Shown: piece by piece, positions 10,601-26,498 of the stretch | Layout: each line of letters begins with the position of its first letter | Position numbering within the stretch: position 1 is the first letter of the stretch | Assembly (NCBI GenBank): GCA_008330645.1 | Contig: VLTN01000001.1 | Location: 62,001-126,000 of the forward strand | From: Cafeteria roenbergensis | Lineage: Eukaryota; Sar; Bigyra; Bicosoecida; Cafeteriaceae | Reading direction: 5' to 3' | Length of the DNA: 64,000 nt | Program-made: the position numbers and the translations under genes | The notes under the pieces: model-generated | What the model was told of the DNA's origin: nothing | What the model saw: only the letters and a program-made list of their open reading frames with translations | Database searches by the model: none

Positions 10601-13600
10601 CGCCGCTCACGGAGGCAGCCCGGCAGCCTTCGCTGCCGCAGGCGCGGCCGCATCCTCCCGCCCCCGCACCTCCTCCAAGCCGCACGCCGGCCCGCGCCGT
10701 GGCTCCCTCCTGGGCCTGGGCGAGCGTTCGCCGCAGCTCCGCCCCGCCCAGCCCGCCGGCGCTCCCCCTGACGGCCAGGCTCCCCCGTCCCTCCCAGTTG
10801 TCTCGTCGCAGACGCAGTCGCAGTCGCAGCCAGTGGCGCAGTCGCAGCCGTCCAAGTGGTCAGAGATGGTGCGCTCTGCTGCCGCCGGCAGCGCCACCTC
10901 TGCTGTGCTCCGCACCAGCACCACTGCCCTGCGCCACATCGCTACGAAGCGGTGCTCCGTCGTCGCTGCACCCGTGGCCTTTACCGGCGCGCCTGTGACC
11001 CAGCGTGACCGCGCCGCGTCCGTGGCGCTCGCTGACGCCGCCAACGCCGCCCCGAGCGCCTCGGCCGTGGCCATCGGGGGCCGCAGGCAGTCCTTCGCGC
11101 CCCCTAGCAGCGGGTCCAACGTCGGCTCCCCCCTTCCCGACGCCGCCGATATTCTCGACGACCTCGGCGGCATCAGCCGCCGGAACTCCCAGCACCCCTC
11201 CATGCTGCACCACTCCGTGTCGATGGGCGGCCGCCAGGCCATGCCCTCCTACCAGCGCGCCGGGCCGGACTCTGGCCGCCACCTGGTGTCCAAAGCCAGC
11301 GGCATCTCGCCGGGGTGGGCGGGCGTTGCCGGCGGCCCGTTCATCGACACCCCGGTGACGGACGACGGGGCGCTCGACGACGACAGCGGGGACGAGGGTG
11401 GCGCAGACGCGGGCGGGCCCGCCGCTGGCGGCCAGGATCTGGCCGGGGTGGAGGGCGACTTCCCCGCAACAACCCCGGCGGCGCAGCAGAGCAACCAGCG
11501 CCGGGGCATCCTTGCCCCGCCCCGCAGCGCAGCGGTGGAGGTGCCCTGGCCGCTCCCATCCACCACGGAGGCTGCGAGGCGCGCCGTGGCCTCCATCCCG
11601 CAGCCGGAGCCCACCAGAGAGGCGCTCTCACGGGCGGCAGAGCCCCGCGTTCGCGGCGCCGCCGCTGCTGGGGCCGTGGCGGTCAGCGCCGCCCTGCGAG
11701 AGGCCCTGGCTCAGGTGGCAGCCATTCTGGCTGCGAGGCAGCCCGTTGCAGCGGCGGGCGGCCCGGCGGCCACCCCTCGCCGGTCCAGCGCTGACCACCC
11801 AAGCACAACTGCCGGCGCCCTCAGGGCGGCTGCGGGGGCGGGCGCCGGCGCCGGCGACGTCATTGGCCGTGCCGTCAGCAGCGGCGCTCGCCGCGCCGAT
11901 TTCTCGCGCCGGCGGTCCGCTGCGGCAACGACGGCGACTGGCGGCGGCGGCGGCGGCGGCGGCGGCTTCGGCAGCCCCACCCGCCCCTCGCGCGCAGCCA
12001 GTGACGTCTGGGTGATGGGTGGCGCCTCGCACCCGGCCGACGCCTTTGCCATGGCGGCCACCGCCTCCCCTGGCCGCGTGTCCAGCCCTGGCTCCCGCCG
12101 CCCCAGGCGGGGCATGCCTGCGGGTGCCATGTCCCCAGGCCGCCACGAGGCGGCGAGCTACGCCGGCTCCGAGCACGCGTCCACCACGGCCTCGGCCCGC
12201 AGCGCGCGCAGGTTCCCGGCGCTCGACCGCGTCCACCGCCAGTCGATCGACGCCTCCATGGAGCCGGCCACCGAGCCCTCCCCCTCCAGGTCCCTCCGCG
12301 CCGTCGAGCAGCGCGGGTCCACCACGGGCGTCCGCGCGCCCTCCTCCGCATCCAGGGGGGGCGCGTCCCCCGGCCCTCGCGCCTTCATGAGCAGCCCCGC
12401 CGGGTCGGGCCAGCGCCGCCTCCGCTCGTCGTCTCTCGCGTCCTCCGCCCACAGCCCGCCCGACGGAAGCTCTCCCGGCCACCGGGGCAGCCTCGCGCTC
12501 ATCGCGGCTAGCGGCGTCGTGGAGCTGCCGCGGGGCGGCATCCAGTCGCCCGCCGTCAGCGGGCACGCGCGCGGGGGTGGCTCCGCGACGGAGGGCCCGC
12601 CGTCCTCCTCTGCCGCGGGCGCAGTGTCGGCTGACTCCCGCCCTCTCCCGAGCGGCGGCTTCCCCGACTCACGCAACGCCGGCGGGTTCGGCCGCGGCAC
12701 CTCCAGCTCCCACGCCTCCCCCCCCATGCTCGGCTCCCCGCCCCTCGACGCCTCTGCCTCTGGCCTCGCCGGACTGGCACCCCCGGAAGGCGCTGCCCTG
12801 CTGGTCGGGGCGCAGCGCGAAGTCCGCCTCCCGCCCTCGGTCCTGCCCACCGCCCGGGGCCGCACCTGCGGCGACCTGACCTCCGCCGAGTCGTCGGCGC
12901 ATGGCAGCGCCTCGGGCCCCCCCTCCTCCTCCCACCGCCGGGCAGAGTCCGAAGACGCGGCACCGCCCTCGGGTCACCGCCGCGCCAGGCCCCCCAGCCC
13001 CGACGGCGTGTGCTCCGTCGCCTCGTCGGTGGGCCCGCAGGGCACCGGCCTCCTGGCCCCGGCGCTGCGGCGGGTGAGGGGCGAGTCCGACACGGCGTCC
13101 CAGCCAGCGCCCCGCCACCCTGCCGGGGACCTTCCCGGCGCCGATGGCTCGTCCGCGCCCGTCCCCTCTGCCGGCCCCACCGCCGTCCACATGCCCGCCG
13201 CAGGCTCCGCCGCGTCCCTCACCGGCCCGCCGGGGGAGCGTTCCAAGAACCCTGCGAGAGGCAGCATCCTCGCCCTCGGCAGGGCAGGCCCCACTGACCC
13301 CAGCGCCGCCCCGAGCACCGGAGGCGGGTCCTCACGCGCCGCCCCGCTGGTGCCCGTTGTCCCACTGTCGCCCTCCGTCCGCCCGGCGCAAGGCGACGCG
13401 GCCTTCAGAGCGGCAGCCTCCGTCGCGCCCGGCGCCAGCGCCTCAGCGGCAGCCGCCACCACCACCACCACCGCCTCCTCCTCCTCCTCGCCCGCCACCC
13501 TCTCTGCCTCGTCGCCCTTCCTCGCCGCTGGCGCCGTGCCTCTGGCCACCGCCCAGCCGGCCTCTTCTCGCGCTGCAGCAGCCGGCCGCAGCGCCACTGG

Positions 13601-16600
13601 CTTCGCCGACACCACCTCGGCGCCTGGCGTGTTCGCGGAGCTCAGCCTCCGTCCCCCCGACCAGATGATGTCGGGAGGAGGCGGCGGCGGCGGCGGCGGT
13701 GGCCGCACTGGCAGTGGCAGCGGCAGCGGTGGCGATGCCTCGTCCGGGGCAGGCTCGCGTGCCCACGGCGGGGTTCATGCGCGGTCGAACAGCGATGCAA
13801 GCCCGCGTCACATGGCGGCAGAGCTGTTTTCCATCGCGGCCTCGGCCCGCGTGGGGGCGCCAGGCACCGGCGCGAGCGCGGCGGGGGGGGCGGCGAGGTC
13901 CCCCACGCTCCATGATCACTCTCGCACGAGCCCGGGGCAGGCGCGGGGCGGAAGCGGGCTCGGGCGCGGCTCGGGAACCGGCGCCTCCAGCCCGTTCAGC
14001 ACCCGCCCCAGCGCGTCGTCGCCTCTCCGCGCTGCCTCGGGCGGCTACCGCATGTCGCAGGCGCAGCCCCGGCCGGACAGCGCCATCCACACCATCTCCG
14101 GCTCCAGCGGCCGCTTCAGCGAAGGCGGCCCTGGCCCCCTGCCCCAGCCCATCCTGGAGCGGGTTCGCGCGCTTGGCCGCCGCGAGCGCCTGGACGAGGG
14201 CGACATGACGCCGCGCGAGATCAACGAGCGCCGGGCCGCAGAGGCGCGTGCCAGGCTGCGCCAGGGGCGTGCCGGCAGCCACGGGTCGAGCGAGATGCAG
14301 CGGTTGCGCGCCAGCAGCATGCCCGACTCCCACAGCAGCACCGGGCCGCAGGAGGGCGGGGTGGACGTCGACGGGATGCAGGAGGAGGGGCCGGACGCGG
14401 GGTCGCCGCCCACCGGCCCGGTGTCCGTTTGCGAGTCGGAGTCCATGGTGGCGGCAGCGCTCGCAACCCGTGCCGCGAAGCTGGGGATTCCGCCCCCGCC
14501 TGCCCGGAGCGACGACCAGCTTGCAACGGTCCTATCCGCCCCAGCCTCAAGTGGCAGCGCGACCGCTGCCGGCTGCGGCGCCTCCCCCAAGGCCAGGACG
14601 GACCGCCTTCTCGGCCCTGGCGGCATCGTCTACAAGGTTGCTCGTCACTCCGAGACGCAGCCAGCGCCGATGCACGCCAGGCAGGTGTCTGAGGCGCACA
14701 CAGCTCCCGCCATCTCGTCCTCGGCAGGGCTCTCGGCGACCCACATGCCCAACACCAGCGACCCCGGAGTCGCAGCCGGCCGCGGTGACGCGGACTTCCA
14801 GCAGCCCTCCCGCCCCGGAGCGCTCGTGGGCTCCATCACGATCGGATCGCCCCTGCGCAGCGGCGGCCAGCGCGGCATCCTTGCGCCGCCGGACGCGAGG
14901 CCGGGCGCCGACACCACGCCTCCGTCGGACGGCAGCCGCCGCAGCCGGCCCCCGGGCCTGCCCCTCTCGCCCGCGACCGCGGGGCACGGCACGTCCCCCC
15001 TCTCCGGCGCGCAGGGCGGCATCATCACCGTTCCGACGGCCGGCTCGCGCACCTCGGACGGAAGCTCCACCGGGAGCAGCAGAGCCGACGTCACGTCTCG
15101 CTCAGCCGGCCTCGCAGCCAACCCGTCCGCCGCCCTCGTCCGCACTGCGCGCCGGGCCCACGCCGCCCTCTCCGGCTTCGACGGCATGTCCCACGGCAGC
15201 TCCCCTGCCTCCTCCACGGGCAGCGGGCGTCCCTTCGTCGACACCGCCATGGCCATGCAGTCCGCGCCCGCAGTCACCGGAGCGACGCCCGCCGGCGCCG
15301 CCGTGTCCGCCGTGTGCCACACCTCCGCGTCGGGGTCCTCCGCCCCGGCGGCCACCCCCGCGACGGCTACCGCCGCCGGAATCGCGGCCGGCCCCGCGTC
15401 CTCCTCCAGCTCCTCCGGCTCCCCCCTCCCCTCCCGCGTCATCGTGTCCAGGTCGGCGCAGCAGGGGAACCGCAGCGCCAACCCCAGCCGCCTTGGCAGC
15501 CCCATGATCCGCCGCCGCACCCGCACTCCCCGGGACCTCGCTGTCAAGGAGGCCGATCAGCCCAAGTGGCAGCAGGTCCTCAAGGCCATGTGGGGGCCCA
15601 AGGGCGGGCTCGTGGCGGCCGAGGGCGAGCGACGGGCGTCTCAGGGATACGCCACCACCCGCCACGCCGGCCGGCCGCAGGGCCGAGGCGTCGCGCCCCG
15701 GGCTGCCGAGACCCCCTCCGCCGCCCACCAGCGCGCCATGCACGCGGCCACTGTGGTCCCGGGCCTCAGCGACCGCCAGCGCGCCGCCACTGCCGCCCTC
15801 GTCGCCACCCGCGGCTTCGTCCCTGAGTCCGTCACCAACCTGCGGAACAGCGAGGGCGTAAGCCTGCCCGCCCCGGCCGGCGCAGCCGACGAGGCCACCC
15901 CGCCCGCGCGGCCCGCCTCCCCCCAGCCGGACTCCGTGCCCGGGCGACTGTGGATCATGACCGAGGACGGCTGGGTGTCCGTTGCGGACGCCGACCGCAC
16001 GAGGGCGCAGTCCGGATCCGTGGCAGAGACCACCGCGGCGGTGCTGGCCCGCTCGGCGCGGCGGCGGGCCGGGGTGGCGCAGGGCTCGCCCGCTCCAGCC
16101 GCGGGGAGGGGCCGGGGCGGTAACGACGCCGGCGCGTCCGCGGCTGCCAGGGTGATGGAGCGGCTCAGGCGCAAGCGCGACGTCGCTGGTGCCGCCTCCA
16201 CTTCGGTAGTGTCGGGAACGGCGACCAGCGCTGCCCTGCACACGCCCATGGCGGTGCTCCCTGAGAGCGAGAGCGCTGCGCCGCTGCCCAGCAGCCTCAG
16301 CCCCAGCAATGCCGACGACACCGAGGACGGTGACGACGACGACGAGGCTGCCAGCAGCTCCGCGCGCTCGGTCAGGTCCGGCAGCGGCGGCCGAGTCCGC
16401 CGGCACAGCCCCGTCCCCGGCAGAGCCGCCTCACCCTACCGCCCCAGCCCCCTCGGCCGCCGCCGCAACACCTCGGCTCTTGCCTCCCCGGCGGCCTCGG
16501 AGGGCGGCAGAGCCGCGATGCACAACGCCCGCCGCCGCGCGTCCCAGCCCGCCACCCCGACCTCCCCGTTCGCCAGCCCGGCGCCCCTCTCCAGCGTGCG

Positions 16601-19019
16601 CGGCCCCATGACCGGCGCGGGCCGCATGGCCGCTGAGGCCTCCCGCTGGGCGCTCGGCCGCGCCTCCCCCGGCTGCCGGAGCGACGGCTCGCCCCACACG
16701 CCCGACACCTCCCCGGCCTCTCCGTGCGCATCGGCCTCCCCCGCCGTGCAGCGCCGCAGTCGGGCCCTCTCAGAGGCAGCAGTTCCGTCCTCCTCCTCCT
16801 CTTCCCGGTGCGCGCCCCGCGTTCCTGCCTGGCGCTCCTACCTACCCGCCGGCCAGCGAGGCGCCCCCGCCCAGCCCTGGCAGCTCGCGCAGCATGCATC
16901 CCCCGGACGCGCCCCGCTCTCCCAGCGCCAGCGCTCCTGGTCCTCCCGCGGGATGCCCGGCAGCCCCCCCGCCTCCGCGTCCGGCAGAGCTCCCTCGCTC
17001 TCCGGCTCCTCGGTGATGCGCGGCCAGCGGAGCGCCCAGCCAGGCGCAGTCTCCCCCACCGGCTCGCGCCGCAGCAGCTTCTCCGGCCGCTCGGCCCTGG
17101 CCAGGGTGCAGGCCGAGGCGGCAGCCGACAGCGAGGAGCCTCCAGAGAGCGCCAACGCTCTGCCCGGGCCAGGGCCGCTTCTGCGCGACGACACCCCCGC
17201 CGGCCCCGTAGCGGCCCCCTTCCCGAGCGCCGTCCCCACCTCGGTCGGGGGCAGCGTTGCCCTCCCCGCCGCGCTGGGCGGCGGAGCGGCTGTCGATGGG
17301 GCGGGGCTCGGCGTGCCTCCGGGCGCCCCGCTGCCGGCTTCCGCAGCCGGGTCCACGAAGCACCTGCCTCACGGCCCGTCGCCGCTTGCGCGCGCCGCCG
17401 ACGCGGCCGCGCCCCGCGGCCTGTCCGCCCGCGCGCCCGCGCCCACTGCCGTCGTCAGCAGGACGGGAGCGCACCGGGTCTCCGCCAGCAGCGGCGGGGC
17501 CAGCATCGGTGCCCCCATCGGGCTCGACGTGCTCCACAAGGCCCGGCCCTCCCACGGCGGCAGCCACCGCCGCTCCGTGTCCATGATGACCAGCCTCTCC
17601 TCCACAACGGAAGGGTCCTCGTCGCCCCCGCCCCGTAGCGCCGCCCACCCGGGTGGCTTCCCCGCCGCGCCTGGCAGCCTTTCAGCCTCGCCCTCCACCA
17701 CCGGCGGCATTCCGGGATTGGACGCCGCGTCGCCCTCCGCCCCCCCGCCCCCCGACTCGCCCGCCCCGGCACCTGGCGCCGGCATAAGCATGGGCGTCGG
17801 CGGCGAACCAGCGGAGCGCCGAGGCCCGCCCAGCCGCCCCGTCAGCGGCCCCTCCTCCACGTCAGGAGCAAGCGCCTCGCCGCCGCCGCCGGTCAAGTCC
17901 CCGTCTCGGGCAGCGGGGGGGCGGCTAGCGTCCACCACTCGCGGGGCCGCGCAGGAGTGCTCCTCGGGGGACCTCTCCAGCAGCGACCAGCCGGCCGGCT
18001 CGCTCGCAACGCCTGCCGCTGTATCGGGCGCCACGTCATCCAGCGGGGAGGCGAACCCCATCCCCGTCCACTACGCGGCCAAGGCGACGGATGGTCGCTC
18101 CAGCGAGGAGGCGTCTCCGCTGCACGGCACGGCTGGCCGGGGTATCGCGTCCGGCGGCGCGCTTGGAGGCGCCGGGCACAACGCATCAAGCGATACCGTG
18201 CCTGCCCCTGATGGCGGCAGCAGCATGGCGCCCGTTGGCCGACCAGCCGCCGCGGGCACCCAGGCCGGCAGCGGGCAGTCCGTTCCCCGCCTCAACTCCG
18301 CCCGCCTGGCGGCCACGGCCGTCAAGGCGGCGACAGGCAGGTCCGCCTCGGCAGCGTCTGTTCCCACCGCCACGGACGGACACAGCCCGGGAGTTCGCGC
18401 GTTCGGCTCGGGGGCCACGGACGCCAGCAGCGAGCGGAGCCCGCCCCACGTGTCAGCGGCGCTCGGGGGGCTGCTTCCCGCCACGGCTGAGCCCGCCGCC
18501 GCCGCCGCCGCCGCCACCGCCACTATCACCGTGCCGGTGACCTCTCGCGCCTCGCCCGTGGCTGCCTTCGCCCCGCCGCCAAGCGACGGCGAGGCGCGCT
18601 CCGCAGAGGTGGGCCGACTGGAGGCCGGAGCCGCCGCCGGAGGCGCGCCCTCCGCGCCAGCGGCGGCCTCCCCCACCCTGGCCACGGCCCCACTGCTCGA
18701 CACCGCAGCGGTGGAGGCGCTGCTGCGAGAGCTGGGCGTGGTGCCCGGCCTCCTGCCCGTTGAGGCGGTGTCCGAGCTCGTCGCCGCCGCGGCGTCGGTT
18801 GCGGCGCAAGTGCCGTATGACTGCGCCGTCGGCGTCGGCCGTGGCTCCGCCTCCCCAGAGTCGCCAGAGAGCCCCGGAATTCTGCTCGACTCCTCCAGCC
18901 TGGGGCGCGTGCTAGCCGTGGCAGCCAACCTCGTGGCCGTCGCTGGCAAAGGCGGCCCCGCCTCTGACACGGAGTGCGCCGCAGCGCTGGAGGCGCTGCT
19001 TCGCAGAGCCAACGCCTGA
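7669..19019 (+). CDS. Giant tandem calponin-homology (actin-binding) protein with p25-alpha-like module
   Basis: Four exons: 7669-7697, 7818-7919, 8258-8391 and 8596-19019 (phases 2, 2, 1), 3,562 residues. Exons 1-3 rebuild a type-1 CH domain: ALLRWSNMHLMTAGI, then GPEDFSDSVAACALLEGLSG, then FRPMPKPRLGVQRQDNWAVV, ending in WAFVWRLLEYS (about residues 7-110). CH2 follows at about 135-250 (RDGRALCAIIESVD, ALEAASTMGVPHGLEPSDFF). This CH1-CH2 order is that of alpha-actinin/filamin/spectrin actin-binding domains. Residues about 500-690 resemble the EF-hand-like p25-alpha/TPPP fold (LRALFLHYA, RLRFRRLARDAGLL, VDLAFTRA, SLDFPAFCAAIEALA). The remaining 2,850 residues are Ser/Ala/Pro/Gly-rich and probably disordered, with islands such as PKWQQVLKAMWGPKGG. 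I infer an actin- and perhaps microtubule-associated scaffold. Exon 4 has no intron that I can see over 10.4 kb. Confidence 0.85.
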
Positions 19020-19555
19020 TCCAGCCCCTTTCGTCGTCCTGCTTGCAAAACAGCGGGGCCTCGCTGGTCGGGCAGCCTGCCGGCCTTCCCGCCCGCCAAC
19101 GCTCCCGCTCGCCCGTTTCTCCGCCTGTTCCGACCCGAGTCAGCACTCAATTCCCCTCGGCGGGGCCGCTCGCCTGAGGCGCCTCGTTCGCGTGCAGCTG
19201 GTGTCCCATGGGCCTGCCTCGTTTGCCGTGTGCCCATTTGGGCCCAGCGCGTTTGCGCGGGGTCACCGGTGACTGTGTGCGGCCCGTTGCTTCTCATTTC
19301 GTTGTCCGCTCTGGCGCTCTGCCCGCCGCATCTCGCGCACGACGCACTCCACGCACAGCAAACTCACAAGCGCGCACGCGCATCCATACAAAGTCTCACA
19401 TGCACTTGGCTGCGCTCACACGACAGTTTGGGCCAATGAATTGCATCCCGCTTCGCAGCACCGCGCAGCGGCTGCGGCCATTTTCATCGCTGTCCAACGA
19501 CACTCCAGCCTCAAGCAAGTCTCACAGTCGTGCGGCCGAAAACAACGCGCGGAGG
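19020..19555. other. Convergent intergenic, CH giant gene / PMS2
   Basis: 536 bp between two facing stop codons, with stretches richer in A+T (for example 19290-19440). It should contain both 3' UTRs. No gene or repeat was recognised. Confidence 0.5.
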
Positions 19556-24053
<4,498 letters not shown>

Positions 24054-24243
24054 GGCTGCATGCTCCGGGCGCAGTCGCGCTCGCCCTCTCGCGCTGCTGT
24101 GACTGGCATGGCAGGCCGACTACGAGAATGGCTCTGCCGGCAGTTCAACCAGACTCGGTGCTGCGAGCGAGCTTGCGATTGCGAGCGAGAGCGCGGCGCA
24201 AGCCTTTGTCCCGAACGCCGGCACTCCTGCCCGATCGACGAGC
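24054..24243. promoter_or_regulatory. Divergent promoter region PMS2 / COX7c-like gene
   Basis: 190 bp between the ATG codons of PMS2 (minus) and the small mitochondrial protein gene (plus). It must contain both promoters. No motif was recognised. Confidence 0.4.
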
Positions 24244-25202
24244 ATGTCCGCTGTTGCTGCCCGCATCGCCGCCCGCGTCGCCGCCCCTGTGCGCGCCGCC
24301 CCCGTGCGCCGCTTCACGACCACGCGTGCCCCCCAGGGCGGCGACGGCCACAACCACGCCGTGAGAGCACAGCCAACGCCCGCCCGCCTCTCCCCCGCCC
24401 CCTCCCTGCGCGTCATCTCCCGTGTGGGACTCGGGCGTCTCGGCGTCGCTGGCTCGCGCCGCGGGGTTGCTTGCCCGGCCACCGCAGCATCAGCCGCCCG
24501 TCTGAGCGCCTGCGCGCGAGGGACACGGGGCGTCGTTGCGCGGTCAGCGCCCGCTCTCGCCGCTCTCGCCGCGGCGGCAGGGGCACAGCCTGCCACGGCC
24601 CACGCCTCCCCCAGACCCGCGCTCTCGGCCCTGGCGGGGGCGGGGGCGTGGCCTCGCGGCCCCACGCCCCGGCACGCCCCACGATTCGGGCGGAGCTGGC
24701 CGTGGGACACTTTTTCGCGCTGCGCGATGCCAGCTCTGACGCGTCGCCCAAACACGCGCTCGTGCGCGTGTCTTCTTCCCGGCGCGTTTCCGCGTGCTGC
24801 GTGACCTATCCCCCCTCCCCCCCGCTACCACTGCTTCATCCCTGCCCCCCCAAACCCCCCCCCCGCACGCGCTCGCTCCCTTCGGCTCAGATGTTCGGTG
24901 AGGCTCGCACAACGCCGCCAGCTGCCATGGAGGCACTCGCGCGCTCCGGTCGCAAGCTGCTGCCGCCCGCCCGCTTGCCCGAGTGGCTCCCACCATCGCG
25001 CCCTTCCCCAAGCCCCCAACCTGCCCATCTGACAACCGCGGGCCTGCGTCCTTTGAATCGACTGGTTTCTCGCGCCGCAGACCCGAACAGCTTCAACCCG
25101 CTCGGCGCGCCCCTCGTGGGCTTCTGCTTCACTCTTGGCGGCGGCCTTTTCGTGACCAAGACCTCCTTCACGCAGCACCAGCGCCGCTTCCGCGGCGAGT
25201 GA
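24244..25202 (+). CDS. Small mitochondrial inner-membrane protein, COX7c-like
   Basis: Three exons: 24244-24360, a 7-bp micro-exon 24891-24897, and 25081-25202 (phases 0 and 1), 81 residues. Exon 1 is a strong mitochondrial presequence (MSAVAARIAARVAAPVRAAP, then RRFTTTRAPQG). The mature part reads MFDPNSFNPLGAPLVGFC followed by one hydrophobic helix and a short basic tail (QHQRRFRGE). This layout, FNP before a single transmembrane segment in a protein of this size, fits cytochrome c oxidase subunit VIIc, but the similarity is short and I treat the subunit name as tentative. A neighbouring gene encodes another respiratory-chain-like small protein. The micro-exon donor and acceptor are canonical (cag before ATGTTCG, then GTGAGG). 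Confidence 0.72.
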
Positions 25203-25514
25203 GTGCGAGGCAGCTCAAGGCGCTGGCCCGAGCCGACGGGCTCACCCTGCGACGCCGTGTCCGGCCCGGGAGCTGCTTGGCACTCCCAGCCGCCGCCTCT
25301 GGCCGGCCGGGCGCGACGGAGCGACGAGTTGTGTGCCGCCGCACGTGCGTGATGGGCCTCGCGTGTACGGAGCCGAGCAAATATAGCGGCAGCTGACGTC
25401 TCAGCTGCGGCAGCGAAGGCGCGCGATCGGCGGGTGCGGCAGAGGCCATGCGTCACACGCGCGCAGCCGCTCCGACGCACTCGGGTGATACACCAGTCCG
25501 CTCCGTTCTCCGTC
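25203..25514. other. Intergenic between two small mitochondrial genes
   Basis: 312 bp between tandem plus-strand genes. It holds the 3' UTR of the COX7c-like gene and the promoter of the B12D-like gene. An A+T-richer patch near 25378-25384 (AAATATA) is the only TATA-like string seen, about 130 bp before the ATG at 25515; its role is unproven. Confidence 0.4.
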
Positions 25515-26147
25515 ATGGCAGCTGGCCGCAAGGTTGTCGAGTACTCGTACAAGAAGATGTTCGAGATCGGGGGTGAGCCAAGCGGGCATGGCATCCCGGC
25601 GCGCGGGCCTGCCACTGTCAGCTGCAATCGTGGGACTCGGTCAGAGTGTTGCCAGCCTGCGCCCTGTGCGCCCTCCCCTGCCCCCGTCCTGGCCCCCTTT
25701 CGCAGGTGTGCCTGTCGCAATGTGCACTACCTTCGCCCTGTGCATCGCCACCTGGTCCGGGGTGAGCCTGTGGCTGTCAGGCCGCGTTGCGCGCTCGCGT
25801 TGCGCGCGGTCAGCTGGTTGCACAGTCGCGATGGGATTCTCCGCCGGCAGGCCGGCGCCTCGGCACGCAGCCCTCGCCTCATGCCGCACCCACCATCCCC
25901 ATGCCCGCTCGCTTCTGCGCAGATTCGGTCCTACATCTACAACCCCGATGTCCGCCGCGCCCGTGCGGACCTGCACGAGGAGCTTCCCGGAGAGCGCACG
26001 GCCAAGGTTGGCGCCGCGTGGCACGCATACCACGACAAGCGCCACATCCGCAACGAGTGCGGCAACGTGTCCGTGTGGCGCGCCCTCGGCTTCGATCGCC
26101 CCGACCCGGTGGAGGAGTACTTCCCGGGTGCCACCAAGCGCGCTTGA
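25515..26147 (+). CDS. B12D/NDUFA4-like small mitochondrial membrane protein
   Basis: Three exons: 25515-25572, 25706-25761 and 25923-26147 (phases 1 and 0), 112 residues. The spliced protein has a short basic N-terminus (MAAGRKVVEYSYKKMFEIGG), one hydrophobic segment (VPVAMCTTFALCIATWSG) and IRSYIYNPDVRRARADLHEE. The R-x-x-NPDVR pattern just after a single helix is that of the B12D/MLRQ family (NDUFA4-related), which are small subunits or assembly partners of respiratory complexes. The C-terminal 55 residues are hydrophilic (NECGNVSVWRALGFDRPDP) and longer than in animal NDUFA4. Exon 2 corresponds almost exactly to the membrane helix. The gene lies in tandem with the COX7c-like gene; co-function in the respiratory chain is inference. 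Confidence 0.75.
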   Translation: MAAGRKVVEYSYKKMFEIGGEPSGHGIPARGPATVSCNRGTRSECCQPAPCAPSPAPVLAPFRRCACRNVHYLRPVHRHLVRGEPVAVRPRCALALRAVSWLHSRDGILRRQAGASARSPRLMPHPPSPCPLASAQIRSYIYNPDVRRARADLHEELPGERTAKVGAAWHAYHDKRHIRNECGNVSVWRALGFDRPDPVEEYFPGATKRA

Positions 26148-26498
26148 GTGGGCCTGATCGCATTCCGATTGTTGCCATCACGCCCTGTGCCTGCGGCACT
26201 TCGCGGCTGGCAATGCGTTTTGTCCTTGCAGCCACGTAAGCCAGGCAGCACCGTGCGTACGGCCACCGCAAGCAGCCCACACACTCGTCCTCGCGCCAAT
26301 TGCGGATGCAGCCGCCACTGCCTCCCTTTCCGGGGAGCTCGACGAGCCGGCTCTGCACGTTGACCTACCGCGTGCCATCCTCGCCGGGAGTCGTGCACGA
26401 GTCGATGTGAGACGGCTGGTCGGGAGACGCGCAAACACGCGCAAGCGCCATCCAGCGCGACGTCTCAAAGCGCGCCCTGGAAGGCTGACTATCGACTC
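26148..26498. other. Convergent intergenic, B12D-like / TMEM53-like
   Basis: 351 bp between facing stop codons, presumably both 3' UTRs. Nothing else was recognised. Confidence 0.45.
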
